Of a DNA stretch of 26,669 bases, positions 6,532-13,379 are shown piece by piece. Under the pieces are notes generated by a model. It saw only the letters and a list, made by a program, of their open reading frames with translations, ran no database searches and was not told where the DNA came from. The position numbers and the translations under genes are program-made. Source of the DNA: a virus; IMG/VR virus record IMGVR_UViG_3300020465_000078, positions 1 to 26,669 of that record. One strand, given 5' to 3'. Each line of letters starts with the position of its first letter. Position 1 is the stretch's first letter.

Positions 6532-6771
6532 ATGAAGAAAACAACATACACCAAAAAACTGGTTCGTGACCTCGAGGTCGGGGACGTGATCCACCGTGAA
6601 GACTTCGATAACCCTAACGCGCAGTCTCATGTAACTATCACAAAACTCAACCCCTACGGCACAAGCTACCATTCACTTATCGTCACAGGTGAATTTGTGG
6701 CTAGAACAAGGACCTGTGTCGAAAGTTTTGTCTTTGACAAGCTAATGAAGGTTCAAATTGTAAACCGCTAA
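6532..6771 (+). CDS. 79-aa moron-type gene, unknown function
   Basis: A basic 79-aa protein (MKKTTYTKKLVRDLEVGDVIHRE...). It contains the 'LEVGDVI ... VTITKL ... H(S)LIVTGEFV' alternation of a small beta barrel, similar in feel to small phage proteins with an 'R.L.VGD.I' start. No function is recognised. It has no Shine-Dalgarno. Its own TATAAT lies directly upstream and a strong intrinsic terminator directly downstream. It is therefore an autonomous transcription unit inserted between two phage operons, the definition of a moron. Such genes are often expressed from the prophage and alter the host, for example in superinfection immunity. That role is inferred only from architecture. Confidence 0.75.
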   Translation: MKKTTYTKKLVRDLEVGDVIHREDFDNPNAQSHVTITKLNPYGTSYHSLIVTGEFVARTRTCVESFVFDKLMKVQIVNR

Positions 6772-6784
6772 TAACCTTGTGAAT

Positions 6785-6814
6785 ACCCCCGGGCAACCCC
6801 CGGGGGTTTCTTTT
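6785..6814 (+). terminator. strong intrinsic terminator after the 79-aa gene
   Basis: A GC-only 9-bp stem (ACCCCCGGG 6785-6793 pairing with CCCGGGGGT 6799-6807) has a five-base loop and is followed by TTTCTTTT. It lies 13 nt after the stop codon of the isolated 79-aa gene and about 30 nt before the portal gene. It would isolate that gene from the head operon. Confidence 0.88.
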
Positions 6815-6845
6815 GCCCCAAAGTAGGGACTGGACACGGTAAGGT

Positions 6846-8897
6846 ATGGGGGTGAGCAATGATGCGCAGGTTTACGAAGCAGGTGGTCCCGACGTAGCGG
6901 GCCTAAACCAGCACTACCAAGAGACCGTTTCTGAACTGGAAACTTTTATCGATCAATGCCGGGATAATTACGATTCCCGGCGCAATAGTTGGAGCGGCAA
7001 GCAAAAGGATCTGCGCAAAAAAGGAGCAGACGTAGTTCCGTGGGAGGGAAGTTCTGATTCAGAAGCGATGGTCATTGGGGAGCGCATTAATGCGTTTGTT
7101 TCCATGTGCATGTTTGCCCTCGAGCGTGCGCACATTCGTGCTTACCCGGTCGAGATAGGGGATTCGGCAAGAGCTAGAGTTGTTAGCTCCTTCCTGAAAT
7201 GGATGCGCGATTCATATGTCCCACGATTCCGAGAGGAAATGGAACTGGCGGCAAACAACCTATTTGAGAAAGGCCTTGCTGTTACCTACATCGGGTATGA
7301 GCAGCGGGAAGTAAGCAGGTTGCAGGCTATGGATATCGAGCAAATAGCATCGATGAATCCAGATTTTGCCGAGTTATTGATGGACGAAAATAATGACGAT
7401 CTTGTGATCGAGTTTCTTCAGAGCACGTTCCCAAAACTTACAAAACGAAAAGCACGCAAAGCGTTGCGACAATTGCGCAAAACCGGTCAAGCAGAGCTGC
7501 CTATCTCAATTAAGGCAATTGATCGACCTATCGTGCAAACTCTATCGGTCGACACAGACGTCTTTTTTCCACCAAGCTGCGTAGACGTTCAAAAAAGTAA
7601 CATCGTTCATCGTCGCGTCTTGATGTCGCCGCAAGAGGTCATTTCTAAGGTCAACACTGAAGGATGGTCCCAGGATTTTGCTGACGAGGTTATTAAAAAA
7701 GCTCGAGGAGAGAATACTCGAGAATTTGACAGCACAAGTTTCGGACAACCGGCAGCGGCGCCTGTCGAGCACGACAACGGACTGGTTGAAATAATCTACA
7801 CCTATCAGCGTCTTATTTCTGACGAGAATGCGGAAGGCATCTACTGCACGGTGTGGAGCGCTCGCCATCACCCGCAAAACTTGCACGCAAAATACGAGCT
7901 GCTCAACGGAGTAGACGACTTGCCGTTTGTCGTGTGCCGTTTGCACAATGATTCTAAGCGTCTTTACGATACTCACAGCATGGCAGACCTTCTGCGCGGT
8001 GTGCAGTGGCAGGTTAAAGCAGAGCGGGATTCCCGTATTGACCGGGCAAGCATAGCGACTCTTCCTCCTTCTCGAGGACCTGTAGGGCGACCAAAACCAG
8101 AATTCCGTCCGGGCGGGCACGTTACCGAAAGAAGACCGGGGGAGTATTCATTTATGGACCCGCCGCCCGGAGACGCGGGAAGTATTGAGGTTGAAAACAC
8201 CCTTTTGCAACAAGCGGACAGAATGGTTGGGCTTAGTAATCCTGCCGAAGATCCAGATGCGCAAACAAAGCGTGCTTTCTACGTAAACAAGTTCCTTATG
8301 CACGTTCGCGACGTAATCCGCGAAGCATACCGCAGCTATTTGCGCTATGGGCCTGATGAAATGCTTTTCCGGGTGTCCGGGGTGCCTGAGCCGCAACAAT
8401 TCGACAAGGGAGATCCTAATGCAGATCTTGACGTTGCAATTCACTTTGACGCGCAAATGGCGCAAGACCCAGAAGCGGTCGAAGCAAAGTTAGGGCAGAT
8501 GTTGCAGTTGGTGCAGTATGACCGCACCGGAAAAATTGACGTCGAAAGCCTAATCGAAGTTGCTGCTGCCGCCATTGACCCGGTGCTAGCGGATTCCATT
8601 ATTCAACCGCAAGAAGCAGGAGCAGCAAAAATGGCACGGGACGTGGCAGAGGATTTAGCCATGATTTACGCCGGAGTCGAAGTGGGCGCACGCCCCCAGG
8701 GGGCAGAAATCGCGATGCAGATAGGGCAAAACTACTCGCAAGTTCCCGACGTTGCCCAACGGATGCAAGAGGACGAAGCGTTCTCTGCGCGGCTTACTAA
8801 ATATTTTGAGCAGTATCAGTTCCAGCTTACGCAGCAGCGTAATGCGGAAATAGGAAGGCTAGGTACTGAACCGGCAGAAGGAATCCAACAATCGTGA
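6846..8897 (+). CDS. portal protein
   Basis: The 683-aa product is predicted to form the dodecameric ring through which DNA enters and leaves the head. Evidence is length, position before scaffold and capsid, and the motif V-P-W-E-G-S-S-D (residues 64-71), which matches the 'PW.GASD' block found near the N-terminus of many podovirus portals. Helical clip and wing regions follow. The C-terminal part is long, helical and glutamine-rich (EQYQFQLTQQRNAEI), as in portals with a barrel extension. ATG 6846 is the longest start, but GTG 6852 has a better-spaced AAGG (6841-6844) and may be the true one. The stop overlaps the next gene as GTGA. Confidence 0.85.
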   Translation: MGVSNDAQVYEAGGPDVAGLNQHYQETVSELETFIDQCRDNYDSRRNSWSGKQKDLRKKGADVVPWEGSSDSEAMVIGERINAFVSMCMFALERAHIRAYPVEIGDSARARVVSSFLKWMRDSYVPRFREEMELAANNLFEKGLAVTYIGYEQREVSRLQAMDIEQIASMNPDFAELLMDENNDDLVIEFLQSTFPKLTKRKARKALRQLRKTGQAELPISIKAIDRPIVQTLSVDTDVFFPPSCVDVQKSNIVHRRVLMSPQEVISKVNTEGWSQDFADEVIKKARGENTREFDSTSFGQPAAAPVEHDNGLVEIIYTYQRLISDENAEGIYCTVWSARHHPQNLHAKYELLNGVDDLPFVVCRLHNDSKRLYDTHSMADLLRGVQWQVKAERDSRIDRASIATLPPSRGPVGRPKPEFRPGGHVTERRPGEYSFMDPPPGDAGSIEVENTLLQQADRMVGLSNPAEDPDAQTKRAFYVNKFLMHVRDVIREAYRSYLRYGPDEMLFRVSGVPEPQQFDKGDPNADLDVAIHFDAQMAQDPEAVEAKLGQMLQLVQYDRTGKIDVESLIEVAAAAIDPVLADSIIQPQEAGAAKMARDVAEDLAMIYAGVEVGARPQGAEIAMQIGQNYSQVPDVAQRMQEDEAFSARLTKYFEQYQFQLTQQRNAEIGRLGTEPAEGIQQS

Positions 8898-9109
8898 ATA
8901 CACCAGAAGACAAGGATCCCTCCTTTGAGGATACGGTCGCTTACCTAAAGCAAACTCTGTACGCCCGCCCACTGTGCAAAGAATTAATAGAGCGACGCGA
9001 AGCGGCATTTGCCGCAATGAGTTCTGCTCAAAAAGATTCTGATTTGTGGAAGCTAGTTGGACGCATCGAAGCTCTTGATGATCTCGTCGCTCTCTTGCGT
9101 CCTGAATAG
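8894..9109 (+). CDS. 71-aa hypothetical between portal and scaffold
   Basis: A small helical protein (DPSFEDTVAYLKQTL...ELIERREAAFAAM...LWKLVGRIEALDDLVALL) starting with GTG that overlaps the portal stop as GTGA. The 'RIEALDDLVALL' end is a clear amphipathic helix. No family is recognised, though small helical proteins at this spot are common in podovirus head operons and may assist assembly. Confidence 0.65.
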   Translation: MNTPEDKDPSFEDTVAYLKQTLYARPLCKELIERREAAFAAMSSAQKDSDLWKLVGRIEALDDLVALLRPE

Positions 9110-9162
9110 GTCGGACAACCCCGCGTAGTATTAAAGCACGCAGACGTCTAGGCGTAAAGAGG

Positions 9163-10167
9163 ATGGAGACAACAGAGAACGAAACGGCAGTCGTGGATGC
9201 CGGAACAGAAGACACCACGCTACATACGGAAACTTCCGACGACGTGATCCATAGCGATCAACTCGCCGAAATGTTTTCGGACCCGGTTGAAGAGGAGCAG
9301 GAAGAAATTCCGGCAGAACCTTCAACAGAACAGACTGCGGACCTTGACCAACTAAGCGAGGCGCAACTCGAGCAACTAGCAGAGCAAATGAATTCGCGTG
9401 GTGCTGAACGCATTGCGCAACTTATACGTGAACGAAAAGAGCTTGAGGGCAAAATCGCACAGTTGAGCACCAAAGAGAATCCTCTCGAGGAAACTCCCGC
9501 CCCTGAAACTAACCCTTTTTCAGAGATCGATTCGACTGAAGGGCTTCGTGAAAAATACACGGAGGTCAACGGACTGATCGAGCACTTTGAAGAGGTCTTG
9601 GAAGACTACGAAGACGAACACCGTGACACGGTTGTTTATCAAGAAGACGGACAGGATTACACAAAGAGTCAGGTGCGAAAAATGGTGAGAGCCGCACGTC
9701 GCGCAAAAGAGCAACACCTCCCGGCACGTTACGAGCAACTTCAGCAGAAGGAGCAAGTAATCGCCACCCGTGCCCAGTACGAAACTGCGGCGGGAGAACA
9801 GTTTGCTTGGATGAAGGATGACGACAGTCCAATTCGGCAACGGTATGAGCAGGTGCTTAACAACCCTGCTCTCAGTGCGCTGAAAAACGACATGCCTGAG
9901 ATTCCTCTCGTCATTGCACATGCGGCGGACTCAATCGCAAGGTCTGAGGCTCAGAAGCAGAAAGGTGAATCGGCAACAACTGCCCGGGCACCACAGCAGC
10001 AACAAAAACCGCTGCGCCTGAAACCTCCTGCTTCTCCAAACGGTAGCAACGCTGCTCCTGCAAAGGTCGCTAGCAAGCCTGCCAAAGAGCTAAAGGCACT
10101 CCAAAGTCAGTTTGAAAAAACCGGGGACTACAGAGTTCTCACCGAAATATTCAAACATCAAGTTTAA
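9163..10167 (+). CDS. capsid scaffolding protein
   Basis: The 334-aa product is strongly acidic in its first third (runs of Glu and Asp such as DPVEEEQEEIPAEP), then mostly coiled helix (LSEAQLEQLAEQM...AQLIRERKELEGKIAQL; YEQLQQKEQVIATRAQYE). It ends in a basic, Ala/Pro/Lys-rich linker (QQQQKPLRLKPPASP) and a short helix (LKALQSQFEKTGDYRVLTEIF). Acidic coiled-coil body plus basic C-terminal tail is the plan of scaffolding proteins, whose tail docks on the capsid subunit. It lies directly upstream of the capsid gene. The ATG is preceded immediately by AGAGG, closer than usual. Confidence 0.82.
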   Translation: METTENETAVVDAGTEDTTLHTETSDDVIHSDQLAEMFSDPVEEEQEEIPAEPSTEQTADLDQLSEAQLEQLAEQMNSRGAERIAQLIRERKELEGKIAQLSTKENPLEETPAPETNPFSEIDSTEGLREKYTEVNGLIEHFEEVLEDYEDEHRDTVVYQEDGQDYTKSQVRKMVRAARRAKEQHLPARYEQLQQKEQVIATRAQYETAAGEQFAWMKDDDSPIRQRYEQVLNNPALSALKNDMPEIPLVIAHAADSIARSEAQKQKGESATTARAPQQQQKPLRLKPPASPNGSNAAPAKVASKPAKELKALQSQFEKTGDYRVLTEIFKHQV

Positions 10168-10185
10168 CTCTTATTCTTAAAAAAA

Positions 10186-11163
10186 ATGGCTTTTACAGCA
10201 TCTTACGACAACCCTTCTGCTCCCCAAGGAGGTGGAGCGGTGGGTAATTTCGAGGATCTCCATGACCTCGTCACAATCTTGGCTCCAGAGGAAACCCCTT
10301 TTACGAGTCTTGCCGCTAAAAACAAAGCGACTAGCACTAACCATGAGTGGGTCATAGACAAATTGGCAGACCCAGTCGCTGATGGTGTTCTGGAATCAAG
10401 CGACGTTTCATCTTTCGATGATAAGTTCATTGATCAGGTCCGCATCGGAAACACGGTTCAAGGCTTCCGCAGAAGTTTCGGAACCTCCGTAGTGCAGGAC
10501 GCAGTATCAAGCGTTCAGGCTAATTACGCTAATGCGTCTGTTAAGGCGATTCGCGAAATTAAGCGCGACCAAGAGAAAGCAGCGCTTTCTGCAAATGACA
10601 AGGTGACCGGTAGCGGTGCTGCTAAGGCTCTGATGCGCGGCTTTAGCAAATATGTCTCCACCTCACCGGGTAGTGACATTCCAAGCAAATACGCACCAGC
10701 AGCAGCACAAACTATTACTGCTGCAATCACAGAGACTAACCTCAATGCAATGCTTGCCAGTTGCTACAATGTCAGCGGCAAATTGAACAATGTGACCATG
10801 ATTGCGGACTCAAACGTCCGACTTTCGGTAGCAAACTTCATGCGCACAGGTGGAAGTGCCAATGACATGCGTCGTTACAACGTGCCGGGAACCGGTCGTG
10901 AGATTAGCCTCGCAGTTGACGTCTATAATTCAGACTTCGGCACCATTAACATCGTATCCGGTAATCCTCAGTGCAGTCCAGACGCAACAAACTTGGACAC
11001 CGCGCAGGTGGTTAACTTTGACTACGTCGGGCTCGCAACTCTTATCCCACTCTCCACTTCGGAGCTAGAGGATGGCGGAGCAGGTCGCCGGGGTTATTGC
11101 CAGATGTGGTCGACGCTCGAGATGTTCCACCCACAGGCTCACGGATCGTTCAGTCTTGCTTAA
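10186..11163 (+). CDS. major capsid protein (SU10/DUF5309-like)
   Basis: The 325-aa product builds the icosahedral shell. The N-terminal block FEDLHDLVTILAPEETPFTSL followed by KATSTNHEWVIDKLADP (residues about 22-65) is the signature I associate with the DUF5309 / phage SU10 major capsid family of HK97-fold proteins. The remainder (VRIGNTVQGFRRSFGTS..., ADSNVRLSVANFM, TSELEDGGAGRRGYCQMWSTLEM) fits the same family to the end. Position after scaffold agrees. Although it should be the most strongly made protein, no Shine-Dalgarno precedes the ATG; the leader is TTCTTAAAAAAAA. Strong expression presumably relies on the A-rich unstructured leader. Confidence 0.87.
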   Translation: MAFTASYDNPSAPQGGGAVGNFEDLHDLVTILAPEETPFTSLAAKNKATSTNHEWVIDKLADPVADGVLESSDVSSFDDKFIDQVRIGNTVQGFRRSFGTSVVQDAVSSVQANYANASVKAIREIKRDQEKAALSANDKVTGSGAAKALMRGFSKYVSTSPGSDIPSKYAPAAAQTITAAITETNLNAMLASCYNVSGKLNNVTMIADSNVRLSVANFMRTGGSANDMRRYNVPGTGREISLAVDVYNSDFGTINIVSGNPQCSPDATNLDTAQVVNFDYVGLATLIPLSTSELEDGGAGRRGYCQMWSTLEMFHPQAHGSFSLA

Positions 11164-11189
11164 TCTTAGAATTAGAAAGGAAAACAGAA

Positions 11190-11672
11190 ATGAGCAAATA
11201 TATCGCAACTGCAAACACGCAGAATAGAGCAGATGGGTTTACCCATAAATTCATCGTCACGTTTGACGATTTCTCGGTGGCCAATGCAGGAACCGTATCG
11301 GATTCTGCTACTCATACCCTTACTCATGCAGTTAAGCAGGGTGAGGCCATTGTCGGCATCGCATATCGGTTAATTACCCCATTTGATGATTCAGGTGGTG
11401 GGTCTGACTTGACTGTCGCGGTAGGAGACGGTGGTGATCCCGATGGGTTACTTGCGTCCTCGCAAATCCACCTCGACAACACGGACCCTCCGACAGGGTT
11501 TGGCACCGGGGCATACATTGCCGCTGGAGGTCAGCACTACCCAACCGGAGACGACACTGTCGACTACCTGTTTACGCCAGATGCGTCTGGCACGGCGTAT
11601 TCCGTCAACGAACTGACTCAAGGTGAAATTCACTTTTACCTTAAAATCATTGATGTGAACGAAAGAGGATAG
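11190..11672 (+). CDS. head decoration-like or minor structural protein
   Basis: The 160-aa product is nearly all beta strand, with Gly, Asp and Thr-rich turns (DDSGGGSDLTVAVGDGGDPDG, DASGTAYSVNELTQGEIHFYLKIIDVNERG), like a jelly-roll capsid decoration or fibre-base protein. No specific family is recognised. ATG 11190 is used rather than the longer in-frame start at 11097 because it has a proper AAAGGA 9-13 nt upstream and lies after the capsid stop. A long hairpin (11693-11729) follows directly. Confidence 0.65.
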   Translation: MSKYIATANTQNRADGFTHKFIVTFDDFSVANAGTVSDSATHTLTHAVKQGEAIVGIAYRLITPFDDSGGGSDLTVAVGDGGDPDGLLASSQIHLDNTDPPTGFGTGAYIAAGGQHYPTGDDTVDYLFTPDASGTAYSVNELTQGEIHFYLKIIDVNERG

Positions 11673-11692
11673 ATTTGGTTCGTCCAACCATA

Positions 11693-11729
11693 GCCCCGTC
11701 CACCGTTTAGTACCTGCGGCGGGCGGGGC
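11693..11729 (+). terminator. long GC-rich hairpin after capsid/decoration genes
   Basis: A 13-bp stem (11693-11705 with 11717-11729; GCCCCGTCCACCG against CGGCGGGCGGGGC, one mismatch and one G-T pair) with an 11-nt loop. The following ACCCTTCCTTAA is pyrimidine-rich but not a U-run, so it is not a classical terminator. It may be an attenuator or a 3'-end stabiliser that raises capsid mRNA over the downstream genes. It lies in the only sizeable gap (about 70 nt) of the head operon. Confidence 0.55.
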
Positions 11730-11741
11730 ACCCTTCCTTAA

Positions 11742-12032
11742 ATGGAATTAATTGAACAAACTACTCGGGCACTGGAGCGGGAGATCCGAACCGGAGCCAG
11801 GTTGCTCGAAGCTCGAGAGCGAGCAATCAACCAACAAGCGTCTGCTCAAGCTCGAGCAAATAAAGAAGACGTTCGTTTTCGCAAACAACGCACCATGCAA
11901 CACATGGCTAGCATCCCGATGGATGAGTTCATGGCTTTTGCGGCAAACCCAAAATTTCGGGGGTGCTGGCAGGATAAAGAGTTCATGCAGGACTACCTGA
12001 AGCGTAACCCGCACTTGCGGAGTAACAAGTAG
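11742..12032 (+). CDS. 96-aa helical hypothetical protein
   Basis: A charged, Ala/Glu/Arg-rich coiled protein (TTRALEREIRTGARLLEARERAI...). A short 'IPMDEFMAFAANPKF...' and 'DKEFMQDYLKRNPHL' tail follows, with no recognised domain. Other frames over the same DNA are shadows. There is no Shine-Dalgarno (CCTTCCTTAA before the ATG). The stop overlaps the next gene's GTG start (TAGTG). Between capsid and connector, small helical proteins of this kind are usual in podovirus operons, with unclear roles in head completion. Confidence 0.65.
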   Translation: MELIEQTTRALEREIRTGARLLEARERAINQQASAQARANKEDVRFRKQRTMQHMASIPMDEFMAFAANPKFRGCWQDKEFMQDYLKRNPHLRSNK

Positions 12033-12961
12033 TGAGCCAGACGATAACATATTCAGAGACGCTTTCTTTAGTGGAAGCGTTGTTGGGGGCGGATCTAATC
12101 ACTTTGGAAAAAACTAGGGCGCGGGTGTTAATTAACTCCCGGGCGCACACCGCATATCGAGAAAGCGATCTGTGGGATCAATTTTTAGTTACGGAGGAAA
12201 GAATCGTTAACGATGCAGACCCTACGCGGTTGTTCGTTCCGTTTGTTGGCACTACGTCTTCCACAACAGATGTCACCAGCATTAAAGGGGGCGATATTGA
12301 TACGGTGTTGCGGGCGCACGACGCCAATCCCTACGCAGTAAATAGCGTTAAGGAATACGAAGTCTTTATGGGCAAAGACGGTGTTGAACTACCGGGCTAC
12401 AAGATTGTGTATGGAGCAAGCCAAGTGCCTTTGACTTGGGCGTCCGGTTTTGGATCAGCTCTTTTGACTTTAACCAACAAGACTGATGCAATCGTTGGTG
12501 GAACCGTAAAGGTGGAAGGGGTTGTCACCGATTCAACAACTGCAAACGCCTCCTGCAACGACACGTTTACTCTTACTAATGTAACGCAAGCAGACACTTC
12601 GCCAGAAGCTCACTTAGCGGTCGTCGCACACGCCTTCTCAATTACCGCTAACAGCACGGATCTCGAGGATGCAAAGGTTTCGTTTCCTGTAGTCTATTTA
12701 ACCTACAAGCGAAGGCTCACTGAGACTTACGGGGACCTCGGAACGGATACGACCACCTTGCCCCGCGAATGGCATGAGTTTTGTGCTCTAGGCACCGTAG
12801 CAGACATGCTGCAAGCAGACGGATTTAGTGAAAAAAGTGCGGCTATGGAGGCCAAGGCTTATGCCGCACTACAACGCGAGCTGGACCGGATTGACCGGAA
12901 CCGTGCTCACCAATTTGTAAACAACCGCGTGCGCACGCACGCAAGCAACCAAGCAAGGTAA
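12032..12961 (+). CDS. head-tail adaptor / connector protein
   Basis: The 309-aa product starts at a GTG coupled to the upstream stop. Its N-terminal helix (SETLSLVEALLGADLITLEKTRARVLINSRAHTAYRESDLWDQFL) and long C-terminal helices (LPREWHEFCALGTVADMLQADGFSEKSAAMEAKAYAALQRELDRIDR) match the layout of podovirus adaptors of the T7 gp11 / SU10 type, which seal the portal and attach the tail. The strand-rich central part (FPVVYLTYKRRLTETYGD) fits too. The position between capsid and hub supports it. Identification is by architecture. Confidence 0.7.
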   Translation: MSQTITYSETLSLVEALLGADLITLEKTRARVLINSRAHTAYRESDLWDQFLVTEERIVNDADPTRLFVPFVGTTSSTTDVTSIKGGDIDTVLRAHDANPYAVNSVKEYEVFMGKDGVELPGYKIVYGASQVPLTWASGFGSALLTLTNKTDAIVGGTVKVEGVVTDSTTANASCNDTFTLTNVTQADTSPEAHLAVVAHAFSITANSTDLEDAKVSFPVVYLTYKRRLTETYGDLGTDTTTLPREWHEFCALGTVADMLQADGFSEKSAAMEAKAYAALQRELDRIDRNRAHQFVNNRVRTHASNQAR

Positions 12962-12962
12962 A

Positions 12963-13091
12963 ATGCCACAAGGAAAAGGAACATACGGAAATAAAGTTGG
13001 TCGCCCCGCAAAGAAAAAAGGAGGCGCAAAAAAAGCAGGAGTAAGAATCCCTGGGCCCCGTCCTAAGCGCAAGATGCGAGGCGGAAGCTAG
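12963..13091 (+). CDS. 42-aa very basic peptide (MPQGKGTYGNKVGRP...)
   Basis: A very short gene in the gap after the adaptor. It encodes 42 residues, of which more than a third are Lys or Arg, with Gly and Pro, starting MPQGKGTYGNKVGRPAKKK and ending PKRKMRGGS. The opening 'MPxGxGTYGxKxGRPxKK' is a pattern I recognise from other phage structural operons, where a tiny basic peptide follows the adaptor or capsid genes. The extreme charge suggests binding to DNA or to an acidic structural protein. The ATG is one base past the upstream stop. Confidence 0.7.
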   Translation: MPQGKGTYGNKVGRPAKKKGGAKKAGVRIPGPRPKRKMRGGS

Positions 13092-13119
13092 GTGCGACAG
13101 CTACAACTAGAATACAATT

Positions 13120-13374
13120 ATGGGACAAGGAGCTACAGCTTACTCGCTAACTGCTGGCAATGGCGGAATCTTTATTAATGACACCAGTGCGCACACTGGG
13201 GATTTCATGTCAATTATGGCGGTAGGTGACGCTGCCGCAGTAATATCAAGCACAAGCGTTTCAAACATTACAGACTTTGATGCGGACATAACAATCAGCG
13301 CAGGTCAGACTCTTTACGGAAGATTTGATTCCGTCACTTTAGCCTCGGGTGAGGTTGTTGCGTATAATCGCTAA
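13120..13374 (+). CDS. 84-aa beta-rich small structural protein
   Basis: The product alternates short strands with Gly/Asp/Ser turns (GQGATAYSLTAGNGGIFINDTSAHTGDFMSIMAVGDAAAVISS...ISAGQTLYGRFDSVTLASGEVVAYN). This resembles small virion proteins that decorate heads or trimerise fibres, in particular the 'GxFxxIxxxxDAxxxxxxSxNxxG.....I.AG....G.F..I.L.SG.V.AY' pattern seen in many podoviruses. Function is unknown. No Shine-Dalgarno is visible (ATACAATT before the ATG). Confidence 0.7.
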   Translation: MGQGATAYSLTAGNGGIFINDTSAHTGDFMSIMAVGDAAAVISSTSVSNITDFDADITISAGQTLYGRFDSVTLASGEVVAYNR

Positions 13375-13379
13375 AATGA

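Noticed and set aside
7542-8120. 192-codon open frame on the - strand inside the portal gene
   Set aside because: It is the shadow of the portal frame: low-complexity, Arg/Ser-rich translation without motif, no ribosome binding site, opposite to every other gene.
9258-9921. 103- and 133-codon - strand frames in the scaffold gene
   Set aside because: Ser/Cys-rich mirror translations of Glu/Gln-rich coding DNA; shadows.
11097-11189. Upstream start for the decoration-like protein
   Set aside because: It lies inside the capsid gene; ATG 11190 has a proper AAAGGA upstream.
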